DNA from: Staphylococcus sp. NAM3COL9
GTDB lineage: Bacteria > Bacillota > Bacilli > Staphylococcales > Staphylococcaceae
Assembly: GCF_001431205.1 (NCBI RefSeq)
Contig: NZ_LGPC01000006.1
Coordinates: forward strand, 62,001 to 126,000
DNA: 64,000 nt
Reading direction: 5' to 3'
Shown: positions 10,086 through 19,120 of the stretch, piece by piece
Layout: each line of letters begins with the position of its first letter
Position numbering within the stretch: position 1 is the first letter of the stretch
Position numbers and translations under genes: made by a program
The notes under the pieces: model-generated
The model's database searches: none
What the model was told of the DNA's origin: nothing
Seen by the model: only the letters and a program-made list of their open reading frames with translations

Positions 10086-12077
10086 ATGAGCAACAAAAAG
10101 AAAGAGCAATTAAATGAAGTAGAAAAAAATAATGACGATAAAGCAATGACGACTAATAATGGGGTCAAAGTAAGCGAAGATGAAAACACGCTAACTGTTG
10201 GTGAACGTGGCCCCAGCTTATTAGAAGATTTCCATTTCAGAGAAAAAATCATGCATTTCGATCATGAACGAATCCCAGAACGTGTTGTCCACGCCCGTGG
10301 GTTTGGTGCACACGGCGAATTTCAAGTTTATGAAGATTTATCGAAATATACTTCAGCCGACTTTTTAACTCACCCCGAGAAAACAACGCCACTATTTGTT
10401 AGATTTTCCACAGTTCAAGGTTCTAAAGGCTCTCCTGATACAGTTAGAGATGTCCGTGGCTTTGCGACAAAATTCTATACAGATGAAGGTATTTTCGACC
10501 TAGTAGGGAACGATATACCAGTGTTTTTCATACAAGATGCAATCAAATTCCCAGATTTAATTCACGCAGTTAAACCAGAACCACATAACGAAATGCCTCA
10601 AGGTGGCACTGCACATGACACATTTTGGGATTTCTTTGCTCAAAACCCAGAATCTACGCATACCGCTGTATGGGCTATGAGTGATCGCGGCATACCTAAA
10701 GATTTCAGACAAGTCGAAGGTTTCGGCGTGCATACGTTCCGTCTTGTTAATAGTGAAGGACAGTCTTATTTTGTTAAGTTCCATTGGAAACCACTCCAAG
10801 GACTAGAGTCTCTCGTATGGGATGAAGCACAAATTCTACACGGTAAAGATGTCGATTTTCATCGAAAAGACCTGTATGAATCTATCGAAAAAGGAGATTA
10901 TCCTGAATGGGAATTAGGTCTACAAATCATTCGTCCAGAACAAGAATTTGACTTTGATTTTGACATTTTAGACCCGACTAAGATTTGGCCAGAAGATCAA
11001 ATACCAGTCCAAAGAGTTGGTAAAATGACGTTAAACCAAAATGTTACGAATGTGTTTGATGAAACAGAACAAGCCGCATTCCATCCTGGTCATATTGTGC
11101 CAGGTATCGACTTTTCTAATGACCCATTATTACAAGGACGTTTATTCTCCTATACAGATACACAAATCACAAGATTAGGTGGTCCAAACTTTAATCAAAT
11201 TCCAATTAACCGCCCTGTAAATGAAGTACACAACAACCAAAGAGAAGGCATGCACCAAACAAATATAAACAAGGGACAAGTTGCGTATCATAAAAATGCG
11301 CTGAATAATAATGACCCTCATACAACACCAAAGAAAGAAGGCGGTTATGAACATTATCAGGAAAAAGTTGAAGGCCGTAAAATTCAAAAACGCAGTGAAA
11401 GTTTTAAAGATTATTATAGCCAAGCCAAGCTTTATTTAAATAGTCTGACTCAACCTGAATTTGATCATACAGTAGATGGCTTTTCATTTGAAATCGGTAT
11501 GTGTAAATCGGTCATGGTTAAACAAAATGCTGTTAACCAATTGAACAAGGTCGACCGTACACTAGCCGAACGTGTAGCTAAAAATGTAGGTGTGGAAGCA
11601 CCCGCAGAAAATGAAGAAGTTCAATCAGACGCAAAAGATAGCAAACTAACAATGGAAAAATTTGATATTCCGTTAGCTGGACATTCTGTAGCTGTCGCAG
11701 TGAATGGCGATATTAGTGCTGTCACGCTAAAATCATACGCTAAAACGTTCACTGAAAATAAATTGAACTACGCATTTGTAGGGCAACATCCTAAAGATAT
11801 CTCGGAAGACTACGGTATCACTGAAACATTTGATACTGCACATCCAACTTTATTTGATAGTTTAATTGTTCTTTCAGATGGTAGCGACATCCTTTCATCA
11901 GTTGAGGAGTTTGCAGAACTCACTTATAAACACAACAAACCATTAATCGTTAGCCAAGTAGCTGCGACAAATTTAGCAGATGCCAAATTGAATATAACAG
12001 CACCTGGTGTTTTCGTATCGGATGATCCTAATACAATTGTGAAAGCATTTGATAGAGCAAGATATTGGGATAGATAA
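10086..12077 (+). CDS. katE: Large-subunit (clade 2) haem catalase
   Basis: Catalase dismutates hydrogen peroxide to water and oxygen in the cytosol. The 663-residue length, with an N-terminal extension and a C-terminal domain resembling class I glutamine amidotransferases (about residues 520-663, starting near KFDIPLAGHSVAVAV), marks the large-subunit clade of HPII and B. subtilis KatE. The catalytic His69 lies in RVVHARGFGAHGEF and the distal Asn142 in DLVGNDIPVFF; the proximal haem ligand is the Tyr in RLFSYTDTQ. The ATG at 10086 follows AGGGGG and is preferred over an in-frame ATG at 10059 that lacks a site. A terminator follows at 12099. This differs from the small-subunit KatA of S. aureus. 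Confidence 0.92.
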   Translation: MSNKKKEQLNEVEKNNDDKAMTTNNGVKVSEDENTLTVGERGPSLLEDFHFREKIMHFDHERIPERVVHARGFGAHGEFQVYEDLSKYTSADFLTHPEKTTPLFVRFSTVQGSKGSPDTVRDVRGFATKFYTDEGIFDLVGNDIPVFFIQDAIKFPDLIHAVKPEPHNEMPQGGTAHDTFWDFFAQNPESTHTAVWAMSDRGIPKDFRQVEGFGVHTFRLVNSEGQSYFVKFHWKPLQGLESLVWDEAQILHGKDVDFHRKDLYESIEKGDYPEWELGLQIIRPEQEFDFDFDILDPTKIWPEDQIPVQRVGKMTLNQNVTNVFDETEQAAFHPGHIVPGIDFSNDPLLQGRLFSYTDTQITRLGGPNFNQIPINRPVNEVHNNQREGMHQTNINKGQVAYHKNALNNNDPHTTPKKEGGYEHYQEKVEGRKIQKRSESFKDYYSQAKLYLNSLTQPEFDHTVDGFSFEIGMCKSVMVKQNAVNQLNKVDRTLAERVAKNVGVEAPAENEEVQSDAKDSKLTMEKFDIPLAGHSVAVAVNGDISAVTLKSYAKTFTENKLNYAFVGQHPKDISEDYGITETFDTAHPTLFDSLIVLSDGSDILSSVEEFAELTYKHNKPLIVSQVAATNLADAKLNITAPGVFVSDDPNTIVKAFDRARYWDR

Positions 12078-12098
12078 AAAATTCACAAATAATTATTA

Positions 12099-12131
12099 GC
12101 TGCCTAAGTTATAACTTAGGCAGCTTTTTAT
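12099..12131 (+). terminator. Terminator of katE
   Basis: AGCTGCCTAAGT pairs with ACTTAGGCAGCT (12099-12126), followed by TTTTTA. Confidence 0.85.
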
Positions 12132-12339
12132 TATAATAGAAAATAATGGGTATTATTACATTAAAGAGATCATCCATAAATACATTTCAACATAAGGCGA
12201 TATTTTACATATTTAATTTTAAAAAGCAGATTAAGATAATGAGCATGCGATTGCAATCTGCCATTGCGTCTGAAAATAACATTAGGTTCGTGATGCTGAA
12301 CATGTAATATATTATCTTTAAATAAAGGATGTGATTGAT

Positions 12340-12693
12340 ATGGAAATTGGGAAAAAGATTAAAGAACAAAGAGAGCAAAAAAATTGGTCTCAGAACAATT
12401 TAGCTGAAATACTTAATATTTCACGCGAAAGTATTTCAAAATGGGAATTAAATAAAGTCTATCCAAGCATTGATATGTTAATTAAAATGAGCGATTTGTT
12501 CGACACCTCATTAGATGAACTCATTAAAGGAGACAAGCAGCTAAAAAATACAATTATTGAGACATATCAGCAACCTGTTTCAAATGATAAAGAGAAACCT
12601 GCTATGAATGGTTGGGAATTCCTAGCAAGTTACTGGTGGTTGTTCTTCCCTGTTGCTGCAATAATTTGGTGGATGGTAGGATCATTCATGTAA
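12340..12693 (+). CDS. XRE-family HTH regulator with C-terminal membrane segment
   Basis: A 117-residue protein. Residues 3-60 form a Cro/CI-type helix-turn-helix (QNNLAEILNISRESISKWE, then PSIDMLIKMSDLFDTSLDEL), typical of small Gram-positive XRE regulators. Residues about 70-90 are a linker, and the C-terminus (WEFLASYWWLFFPVAAIIWW) is a single membrane helix, so the regulator is probably membrane-tethered. The ATG at 12340 is preferred to a GTG at 12331 because AAAGGATG lies directly before it at correct spacing. No partner gene is obvious; it is followed by its own terminator and then the ahpC promoter region. Confidence 0.8.
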   Translation: MEIGKKIKEQREQKNWSQNNLAEILNISRESISKWELNKVYPSIDMLIKMSDLFDTSLDELIKGDKQLKNTIIETYQQPVSNDKEKPAMNGWEFLASYWWLFFPVAAIIWWMVGSFM

Positions 12694-12742
12694 TTAAGTA
12701 CTAAAGCCTTATTTGGTAAACTTATACTTATAAGAAAATACT

Positions 12743-12775
12743 AGACCTATTTCATATACTGAATAGGTCTTTTTC
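12743..12775 (+). terminator. Terminator of the XRE gene
   Basis: AGACCTATT (12743-12751) pairs with AATAGGTCT (12762-12770), followed by TTTTTC. Confidence 0.8.
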
Positions 12776-13065
12776 GTTATTCATTACTTATAAGTATAAC
12801 TCCCCTGAAAGCTAGTCGTTCACAAAATTGTAAAAAATAATATAAAAAGCTATGCAATCAGCATTTTAAAGTACTTTTAATAAATAATAAGCCTTTCTTC
12901 TCATTTTATATGTTTAGTTGAGAATTGAAAGGCTATTTGATATATAGAATGGTTATATTAAATATGTAAACGCTCTCTTTCTTCTTTATATTTTCACTTA
13001 TCAATAATAGTCTAAAAGCTAACATAGAGCGTTATTTTACACTTTATCTATATAACCCTTCATCG
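12776..13065. other. Intergenic region upstream of the ahpC promoter
   Basis: No gene is seen. Two loose inverted repeats are present: AGCCTTTC with GAAAGGCT (about 12891-12933) and AACGCTCT with AGAGCGTT (about 12968-13034). Neither is followed by a convincing T-run on the plus strand. Confidence 0.5.
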
Positions 13066-13093
13066 TTGACGAGAATATATGAGCATGTAATAA
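13066..13093 (+). promoter_or_regulatory. Sigma-A promoter of ahpCF
   Basis: TTGACG (13066-13071) and TAATAA (13088-13093) are spaced by 16 bp and lie just upstream of a PerR-type box. Confidence 0.6.
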
Positions 13094-13107
13094 TAGAAAG
13101 TGAAAGA

Positions 13108-13122
13108 TTAGAATTATTACAA
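13108..13122. promoter_or_regulatory. PerR box before ahpC
   Basis: TTAGAATTATTACAA matches the consensus TTATAATnATTATAA with one mismatch in each half. It covers the expected transcription start of ahpC, fitting metal-dependent peroxide-sensing repression as known for staphylococcal ahpCF. Confidence 0.75.
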
Positions 13123-13180
13123 TTAGGAAGCGTACCAACTTCAACCAAAAAATAGATAATAAATCAGGAGGATGTTTTTT

Positions 13181-13750
13181 ATGTCTTTAATTAATAAAGA
13201 AATTTTACAATTTACAGCTAATGCTTACGATCCAAAGCAAGATGAGTTTATCGAGGTTTCAGATGAAAACTTAAAAGGTTCATGGAACGTTGTTTGCTTC
13301 TACCCAGCAGACTTCTCATTCGTATGTCCAACTGAATTAGAAGATTTACAAGGACAATATGATAAATTACAAGAATTAGGCGTAAACGTGTATTCAGTAT
13401 CAACTGATACGCATTTCGTACACAAGGCTTGGCATGACCACTCAGAAGCAATTAACACAATCCAATACACTATGATTGGTGACCCTTCTCAAACAATCAC
13501 TCGTAGTTTTGACGTATTAGATGAAGAATTAGGTTTAGCTCAACGTGGTACTTTCATCATAGACCCTGATGGTATTGTGCAAGCAGCTGAAGTTAATGCT
13601 GACGGTATCGGCCGTGATGCAAGTACACTTGTACACAAAATCAAAGCAGCACAATATGTACGTCAACACCCAGGTGAAGTTTGCCCAGCTAAATGGGAAG
13701 AAGGTTCTGAAACATTACAACCTGGTCTTGACTTAGTAGGTAAAATCTAA
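13181..13750 (+). CDS. ahpC: Alkyl hydroperoxide reductase subunit C (peroxiredoxin)
   Basis: A typical 2-Cys peroxiredoxin reducing hydrogen peroxide, organic peroxides and peroxynitrite in the cytosol. The 189 residues carry the peroxidatic Cys49 in the motif FSFVCPTE and the resolving Cys near residue 168 in GEVCPAKW. The ATG at 13181 after AGGAGG is chosen; an in-frame ATG nine bases earlier overlaps the Shine-Dalgarno. It is first in a two-gene operon with ahpF, whose site AAGGAGG begins at the ahpC stop, and it is preceded by a promoter and a PerR box. Confidence 0.97.
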   Translation: MSLINKEILQFTANAYDPKQDEFIEVSDENLKGSWNVVCFYPADFSFVCPTELEDLQGQYDKLQELGVNVYSVSTDTHFVHKAWHDHSEAINTIQYTMIGDPSQTITRSFDVLDEELGLAQRGTFIIDPDGIVQAAEVNADGIGRDASTLVHKIKAAQYVRQHPGEVCPAKWEEGSETLQPGLDLVGKI

Positions 13751-13766
13751 GGAGGCATTGATTTAA

Positions 13767-15290
13767 ATGCTTAATGATCAGCTAAAATCACAACTAAAAC
13801 AACTACTACAACTAATGGAAGGTGATGTTGTACTAAGCGCAAGTCTTGGTTCAGATGAAAAGTCTAAAGAATTAAAAGAATTATTAGACGAAGTAGCTGA
13901 GATGTCATCTCGCATTACTATAGAAGAAGTAAACCTTAAACGTACACCAAGCTTTTCTGTTAATAGACCTGGTGAAGAAACAGGTATTACATTCGCTGGT
14001 TTACCAATGGGTCATGAGTTCAACTCTCTTGTTCTCGCTTTATTACAAGTCAGTGGTCGTGCACCAAAAGAAGAACAAGCAGTTATAGATCAAATCAAAG
14101 CATTAGACCGTCCGTTACATTTTGAGACTTTTATTAGTTTAACTTGTCAAAAATGTCCCGACGTTGTTCAAGCTTTAAACTTAATGAGTTTGGTAAATCC
14201 AAATATCACGCATTCTATGGTAGACGGATCTATTTTTAGAGACGAGTCTGAAGATATTATGGCTGTCCCCGCAATTTTCTTAGATGGAGAAGAGTTTGGT
14301 AACGGACGTATGACAGTTCAAGATATTTTAGCAAGCTTAGGCAGTCAAGCAGATCCAGCTGAATTTAACGACAAAGATTCATATGATGTATTAATTGTTG
14401 GAGGTGGACCTGCAAGTGGTAGTGCAGCAATTTATACTGCACGTAAAGGTTTACGTACAGGTATTGTTGCAGACCGCATCGGAGGTCAGGTCAACGATAC
14501 TGCTACTATCGAAAACTTTATCACTGTTAAAGAAACAGATGGCCCTAAATTCACTTCAGCACTCGAAGATCATATTAAACAATACAATATCGATGTAATG
14601 ACTGGTATTCGTGCCAACGATATTGAAAAAACAGATGACGGTATCATTGTCACTTTAGATAATGGTGCGCAATTAACAAGTAAAACCGTTATTATTTCAA
14701 CAGGTGCACGTTGGCGCAAGCTAGAAGTACCTGGCGAAGAAGCATTGATTAATAAAGGCGTTGCATTCTGCCCGCATTGTGATGGTCCTTTATTTGAAAA
14801 TAAAAATGTTGCTGTTGTAGGCGGCGGTAATTCTGGAGTCGAAGCTGCAATCGACCTTGCAGGTATCGTTAAACACGTAACGTTACTTGAACGTAACGCT
14901 AAGCTTAAAGCAGACAACGTATTACAAGAACGTTTAGCTTCTTTACCAAACGTAACTATAATTAAAAATGCTCAAACAACAGAAGTTTTAGGTGACAGTG
15001 CAGTAACTGGTATTAAATATCAAGATAAATCACTTGGCGAAGACCATACTTTAGAACTCGAAGGTATTTTTGTTCAAATTGGTTTATTACCAAACACTGA
15101 ATGGCTTGATAACTATGTTGAATTAAACCAAGCTAAAGAAATTGTAATTGATCGTAAGAATGCTACAAGCATCCCTGGTATTTTCGCTGCTGGTGATGTT
15201 ACTGATGATCGCAACAAACAAATTATTATTTCTATGGGTGCTGGTGCAAATGCAGCATTAAATGCTTTTGATTATATCATCAGACATTAA
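13767..15290 (+). CDS. ahpF: Alkyl hydroperoxide reductase subunit F
   Basis: A flavoprotein disulfide reductase that passes electrons from NADH to AhpC. The 507 residues comprise an N-terminal double thioredoxin-like domain with the redox pair Cys127/Cys130 (TCQKCPD), an FAD site (VLIVGGGPASGSAA, near 208-221), the second dithiol Cys335/Cys338 (FCPHCDG), an NAD site (VAVVGGGNSGVEAA) and a C-terminal FAD-contact motif GIFAAGDVTD. It starts 16 bp after ahpC. A strong hairpin at 15355 ends the operon and also marks the left edge of the aromatic island. Confidence 0.97.
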   Translation: MLNDQLKSQLKQLLQLMEGDVVLSASLGSDEKSKELKELLDEVAEMSSRITIEEVNLKRTPSFSVNRPGEETGITFAGLPMGHEFNSLVLALLQVSGRAPKEEQAVIDQIKALDRPLHFETFISLTCQKCPDVVQALNLMSLVNPNITHSMVDGSIFRDESEDIMAVPAIFLDGEEFGNGRMTVQDILASLGSQADPAEFNDKDSYDVLIVGGGPASGSAAIYTARKGLRTGIVADRIGGQVNDTATIENFITVKETDGPKFTSALEDHIKQYNIDVMTGIRANDIEKTDDGIIVTLDNGAQLTSKTVIISTGARWRKLEVPGEEALINKGVAFCPHCDGPLFENKNVAVVGGGNSGVEAAIDLAGIVKHVTLLERNAKLKADNVLQERLASLPNVTIIKNAQTTEVLGDSAVTGIKYQDKSLGEDHTLELEGIFVQIGLLPNTEWLDNYVELNQAKEIVIDRKNATSIPGIFAAGDVTDDRNKQIIISMGAGANAALNAFDYIIRH

Positions 15291-15354
15291 TCGCACCCTC
15301 TTCATTTAATAATAAAGATTAGAAACTGGGACATAAGTCCTGACTCTAATCGCA

Positions 15355-15397
15355 AAGCTGGCTTAGAAGCAATCATGCTTCTAAGCCAGCTTTTTAT
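15355..15397 (+). terminator. Terminator of ahpCF
   Basis: A 16-bp perfect stem, 15355-15370 (AAGCTGGCTTAGAAGC) with 15377-15392, followed by TTTATTT on the plus strand. The preceding ACTGGGACATAAGTCC segment is a staphylococcal intergenic repeat type. Confidence 0.85.
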
Positions 15398-15498
15398 TTC
15401 CCTTGGATATTCATCCAAAAAATACAGCTTTCTTATACATATAAGTAATTAAACCAAAATAGAAAAACCCTGATTGTGAGTCCCGACATCATTAATAA

Positions 15499-16275
15499 TT
15501 AGGAAAATGAAATTTCAACTTCTCCTAAAGAGTCAAAAGTTGCTTTGAAGCGATCTTCTTTTTTCACATCCACTGCTTTTGTTAGCGCACCTGCAAGTAT
15601 TGACTCACCCGCCTTCAGCTGAATATCATACTGATGGAGCGCTTTTGCTAGCCATACTACAGCTTCAAGCGGATTCCCTAATACTGCTGAACCATAACCT
15701 TCATCTAGCTTTTTATCATTTTTAAACACTTCCATTTTGACCGAAGGCAAATCAATTTCGGACAACTTTACATGTTTTTTTCCGAATACGGCTCCAGCTG
15801 AGGAACCATTATCAGCCACAGTATCTTCGAATTGTATTTTCCAATCCTTGATGCGGCTGTCAATGATTTCGGCTGCTGGTAAAACATAATCAATCGCTTC
15901 CTTCACGTTTTCCAAAGTAACATTTTCACCATCGATATCCTCTTTGAGGACAAAGGCGATCTCAAACTCTACTCTCGGTGCAATGTATTTTTCTGTATCG
16001 ATGGCAGTGCTTTCACTATGTATCATATCATCAAAGATATGACCATAATCTGGACGATTCACTCCCAGCATCTCTTGCATAGCCTTGCTAGTCAGTCCAA
16101 TTTTCTTACCTTTTACTGTCGCGCCGTCTGCAATACGTCTTTGCACATATTTAAGCTGCGCACCATATGCTTCATCTACTGTAATATCTGGAAAGCACTC
16201 CGTAAATGGTTCTACTGCTTCTAATGATTTTTCAGCATCATATATATAGTCACCAAAATCATAAGTTATCGTCAT
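15499..16275 (-). CDS. 2-keto-4-pentenoate hydratase (MhpD/DmpE-like)
   Basis: This enzyme adds water to 2-hydroxypenta-2,4-dienoate to give 4-hydroxy-2-oxovalerate, the third-last step of meta-cleavage catabolism. The 258-residue protein has the family core: KKIGLTSKAMQEMLGV, the metal-ligand region PRVEFEIAFVL with Glu residues, ADNGSSAGAVFG and LGNPLEAVVWLA. The ATG at 16275 follows AGGGGG; upstream in-frame sequence lies within the preceding gene and is not used. It is the last gene of the aromatic operon, 10 bp after the FAD-synthetase-like gene. A broken relative is found at 9661-9899. Confidence 0.9.
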   Translation of the reverse strand: MTITYDFGDYIYDAEKSLEAVEPFTECFPDITVDEAYGAQLKYVQRRIADGATVKGKKIGLTSKAMQEMLGVNRPDYGHIFDDMIHSESTAIDTEKYIAPRVEFEIAFVLKEDIDGENVTLENVKEAIDYVLPAAEIIDSRIKDWKIQFEDTVADNGSSAGAVFGKKHVKLSEIDLPSVKMEVFKNDKKLDEGYGSAVLGNPLEAVVWLAKALHQYDIQLKAGESILAGALTKAVDVKKEDRFKATFDSLGEVEISFS

Positions 16276-16285
16276 ATGAATCCCC

Positions 16286-17113
16286 CTATTCTGCCACCGT
16301 TTGATAGAAAGTATAAGATTCAACTCTCCTCTTCCAAGTGATGGCAACCTCAAAATTATTTATCTTATTCATCAGGCATTTTTGCGTAAATGTAATCTTC
16401 TGGTCTTCATTGTCTACGTAAATCTGGGCTTCATATCGTTTGAGCCCGGTATCAATCGTTACATTATATATACCATCCTGAGGCAGCATATAACATTCCT
16501 TGAGAGACAGATATCCATCCACCACTCGAGCCCTAGTTGTATACGCCCTGCCTATTAGCTTCCTAACTTCGTATATCTGACCATCAAGAATTGCTTTCCT
16601 AATACGTGTTGAGCTGATCTTTTCATTTAGATATACCACTTTCTCCACTTTGGAGGTGCTGATTTTAAAATTAGAATCAGCTTCAAGACGATCCATGTTA
16701 CCCATGCCTTTGAATCCATAAGAAAAATCATAACCGGCCACTGCATGCATACTCCCGAACTTCTCCAGATATTCTTCAACAAATGCCTCAGGTTCCATGG
16801 AAGCGAATGCCTTTGTAAATTTCACAATATAGAAACGGTCAACACCCATACCTTCCAATACATCCGCCTTTTCTTCAAGCGGCATCAAATAATCCACCCG
16901 CTTCTTTCCATTTGAAATCACCGTTTTCGGATGTGGAAAGAAGCTCATTACATCGAGCGATGCGTCACGTATCTCAGCCTGCTCTTTCGCAGTTTCAATC
17001 ACCCTTTGATGTCCTTTATGCATGCCATCAAAGAACCCTAATGCAATAACATTCTTCCTTGATTTCTGCTGCCAGTTTTTGAGCTTTGCGTCATCTATAT
17101 AAATAATCTCCAT
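16286..17113 (-). CDS. FAD synthetase-like protein (RibF N-terminal domain, degenerate kinase half)
   Basis: A 275-residue relative of bacterial RibF. The FMN adenylyltransferase nucleotidyl-binding motif GFFDGMHKGHQ (residues 26-36) and the downstream ISSTRIRKAI motif are both intact. RibF normally continues with a riboflavin kinase domain containing a GxTxGFPTAN-type signature. Here the part after GRAYTTRARVVDGYL is short and that signature is absent, so kinase activity is doubtful. Its place between the flavin reductase and the hydratase suggests it supplies FAD or otherwise supports the flavin-dependent monooxygenase of the same operon. It is surely additional to the housekeeping RibF. 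The role is inferred from position. Confidence 0.8.
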   Translation of the reverse strand: MEIIYIDDAKLKNWQQKSRKNVIALGFFDGMHKGHQRVIETAKEQAEIRDASLDVMSFFPHPKTVISNGKKRVDYLMPLEEKADVLEGMGVDRFYIVKFTKAFASMEPEAFVEEYLEKFGSMHAVAGYDFSYGFKGMGNMDRLEADSNFKISTSKVEKVVYLNEKISSTRIRKAILDGQIYEVRKLIGRAYTTRARVVDGYLSLKECYMLPQDGIYNVTIDTGLKRYEAQIYVDNEDQKITFTQKCLMNKINNFEVAITWKRRVESYTFYQTVAE

Positions 17114-17152
17114 TTAATCCGCCTCCAAGTAAACGATTGTTTAATGAGTCAC

Positions 17153-17620
17153 TTAAGTCAATGTTTCTAGTCTTCTGTATTTACCACAGTTAAATATTAA
17201 CGGATCCCCATCTTCAAGTACAAGATCGTTCACTTTACCAATGAAAAGTACATGATCTCCCTCTGTATGCTCATTGTGCACGTCGCATGATAACTGGCAT
17301 AGTGCATTTCTTATGACCGGTGCATCTGCCAGACGGTCGAATTCAAACTTTTCCTCAAATTCCTTCTGACCGGCGAATCTCATTGATTCTTCTTGTTGCT
17401 CGCATGAAAGTACGTTCACTGAAAATGTCCCACTCTTGCGGATTCTCTCCAACATTTTTGCGTTATTCCCGATTGAAATCACGATTAATTTCGGGTCCAA
17501 TGATACAGACATGAAGGCATTCGCTGTCATGCCGTAAACTTCTCCTTCAACTTCTGCTACGATAACGTTCACGCCTGTTGCGAATTTCCCCATTGCGTTT
17601 CTGAACTGACGATCATCCAT
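17153..17620 (-). CDS. Flavin reductase component of a two-component monooxygenase (HpaC-like)
   Basis: An NAD(P)H:flavin oxidoreductase giving free reduced flavin to the oxygenase. The 155 residues match the flavin reductase-like family: FRNAMGKFATGVNVIVAE, GMTANAFMSVSLDPKLIVIS for flavin contact, a Cys/His segment LSCDVHNEHTEGDHVLFIGKV and the terminal GKYRRLE. It lies between the permease and the FAD-synthetase-like gene, each gap about 30-40 bp, and is separated from its presumed partner oxygenase (21011-22192) by three genes. The Shine-Dalgarno TAGGAGG is close to ATG 17620. Confidence 0.9.
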   Translation of the reverse strand: MDDRQFRNAMGKFATGVNVIVAEVEGEVYGMTANAFMSVSLDPKLIVISIGNNAKMLERIRKSGTFSVNVLSCEQQEESMRFAGQKEFEEKFEFDRLADAPVIRNALCQLSCDVHNEHTEGDHVLFIGKVNDLVLEDGDPLIFNCGKYRRLETLT

Positions 17621-17649
17621 TATAATTACCTCCTAAAATTTAAATCATA

Positions 17650-19059
17650 TCAATCAACTGTCATATATTCCTCATCAATTTCTTTATCCGACTTCTGGTT
17701 TAGTTTCTTTTCGATTACCCTATCTTCATCGACTTTTTCAAACAGTCGTGATTTTTGAATTACGAAATAAAGTACAATCCCAACAATTAATGCTGTGGTT
17801 GCGCCATAAAGTGCCAAAGTGATTGCCATCAATCCTGCAACACCCATTTCCGATTCTTCTTTGAGCTGTTGCATGCCAATTGTTATACAAAGATAGCCTG
17901 TCAAAATCAGTGTTATCGACAGTGCAATTGGTAAGAATGGTCTAAAGAATGAAACTAGTGGCAACAGCATGATGCCAATACTGAAAGCAATCAACATCGA
18001 GTTAGTTCCTGAATATATCGAATCCATCGATTTTCTGCCATACGTATATCTTTCCGCTACCGATACTGTACCTGCAGTGAAAATCGGACCTGCCATTCCC
18101 GGATGTGGTGCAAATAATCCATTAAGCAAGTTACGTAAAAACGTTAATTTATGCAGCATGCTGAAGCTGTACTTTATTTTTTCATCTGGTCTAGATTCCT
18201 CTGCCCTCTTAATCACTTGATCTCCAACAATGATATCTCCATAAGCTATAACATATGCCATGATTGCTGTGGGTACAGCAGCGATGAACATTTCTATCCC
18301 TGGAAATCCAATAGAGAAAGGTGACATTGACCATACTTCTTGTATTGACAATGGAGTAATGCCCCACTCTATTTTAGGAAAAGAATACTCACCAACCACA
18401 ATTCCAATAACGATGGCTGTAATTATTGCAGGGATGATACCGTAGCTAGCAATCTTTTTTATCAAATTGCTCTTTTTTGATATCTTTTTGAAATACACGG
18501 AGAACATGATGAACAGAGAGAGTACTGCACCGATTCCAATCGTTATAGGTGTTTCCGTTAATCTTCCTCCCGGTTGTATTTCTGTCATAATCGCAGTGAT
18601 GCCTGCTCCAATTAATATGCCACCCTTTAGTGAGTTCGGCAGTCTTTTAACCACCTTTTCTCCTATACCGCTTATCCCGAATATCAAGAATATTAACGCC
18701 AGAACAAGCTGTACTGCAATTACTGCTTGTATGGCTTCTGGTCCAGGATCATACCCTTGTAAAAATACGATGATTAAAGGAATTAACGCTGTAATGAAGC
18801 CTGATACGAACGGTACGCCCATAGTAGACGGCAGAAGCATTAAAATCTGATTTAATATTGTTATCGTCAATGCTGCTTCATATGAAACGCCCATGAAGCT
18901 AGTCATGACCTCAATCATGCTTAGACCAGCCGTAAACAAAACCAGTCCCTGCACTAATTCAGCTTTCTCCAATTTGTAATGGATAAATGGCAAACGGATT
19001 TTGAATGACCCGAGAGGCCAGTACGGCTGTTCTTCCCCATCCACTCTCTTTTTGAACAC
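17650..19059 (-). CDS. NCS2-like (SLC23 family) permease, probable aromatic substrate uptake
   Basis: A 469-residue membrane protein with at least 11 hydrophobic helices and charged termini. The arrangement, including GDIIVGDQVIKRAEESRPDE and the helix-break GLFAPHPGMAGPIFTAG, resembles distant members of the nucleobase cation symporter 2/SLC23 group rather than PbuX-like purine permeases. Its place inside a phenol catabolic operon, between the hydrolase and the flavin reductase, suggests uptake of the aromatic compound or a related acid. The substrate is inferred only from context. A strong 15-bp hairpin separates it from the hydrolase gene. Confidence 0.75.
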   Translation of the reverse strand: MFKKRVDGEEQPYWPLGSFKIRLPFIHYKLEKAELVQGLVLFTAGLSMIEVMTSFMGVSYEAALTITILNQILMLLPSTMGVPFVSGFITALIPLIIVFLQGYDPGPEAIQAVIAVQLVLALIFLIFGISGIGEKVVKRLPNSLKGGILIGAGITAIMTEIQPGGRLTETPITIGIGAVLSLFIMFSVYFKKISKKSNLIKKIASYGIIPAIITAIVIGIVVGEYSFPKIEWGITPLSIQEVWSMSPFSIGFPGIEMFIAAVPTAIMAYVIAYGDIIVGDQVIKRAEESRPDEKIKYSFSMLHKLTFLRNLLNGLFAPHPGMAGPIFTAGTVSVAERYTYGRKSMDSIYSGTNSMLIAFSIGIMLLPLVSFFRPFLPIALSITLILTGYLCITIGMQQLKEESEMGVAGLMAITLALYGATTALIVGIVLYFVIQKSRLFEKVDEDRVIEKKLNQKSDKEIDEEYMTVD

Positions 19060-19083
19060 TGGATTAAGTCCTCCTTTATGGAT

Positions 19084-19117
19084 AAATAGATGGATGTCTC
19101 AAGACATCCATCTATTT
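19084..19117 (-). terminator. Intercistronic hairpin between hydrolase and permease genes
   Basis: A perfect 15-bp stem (19084-19098 with 19103-19117, loop of four) lies between the hydrolase stop at 19121 and the permease Shine-Dalgarno. It lacks a good U-run, so it may be an attenuator or RNA-processing/stability element rather than a full terminator. Confidence 0.55.
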
Positions 19118-19120
19118 AAA

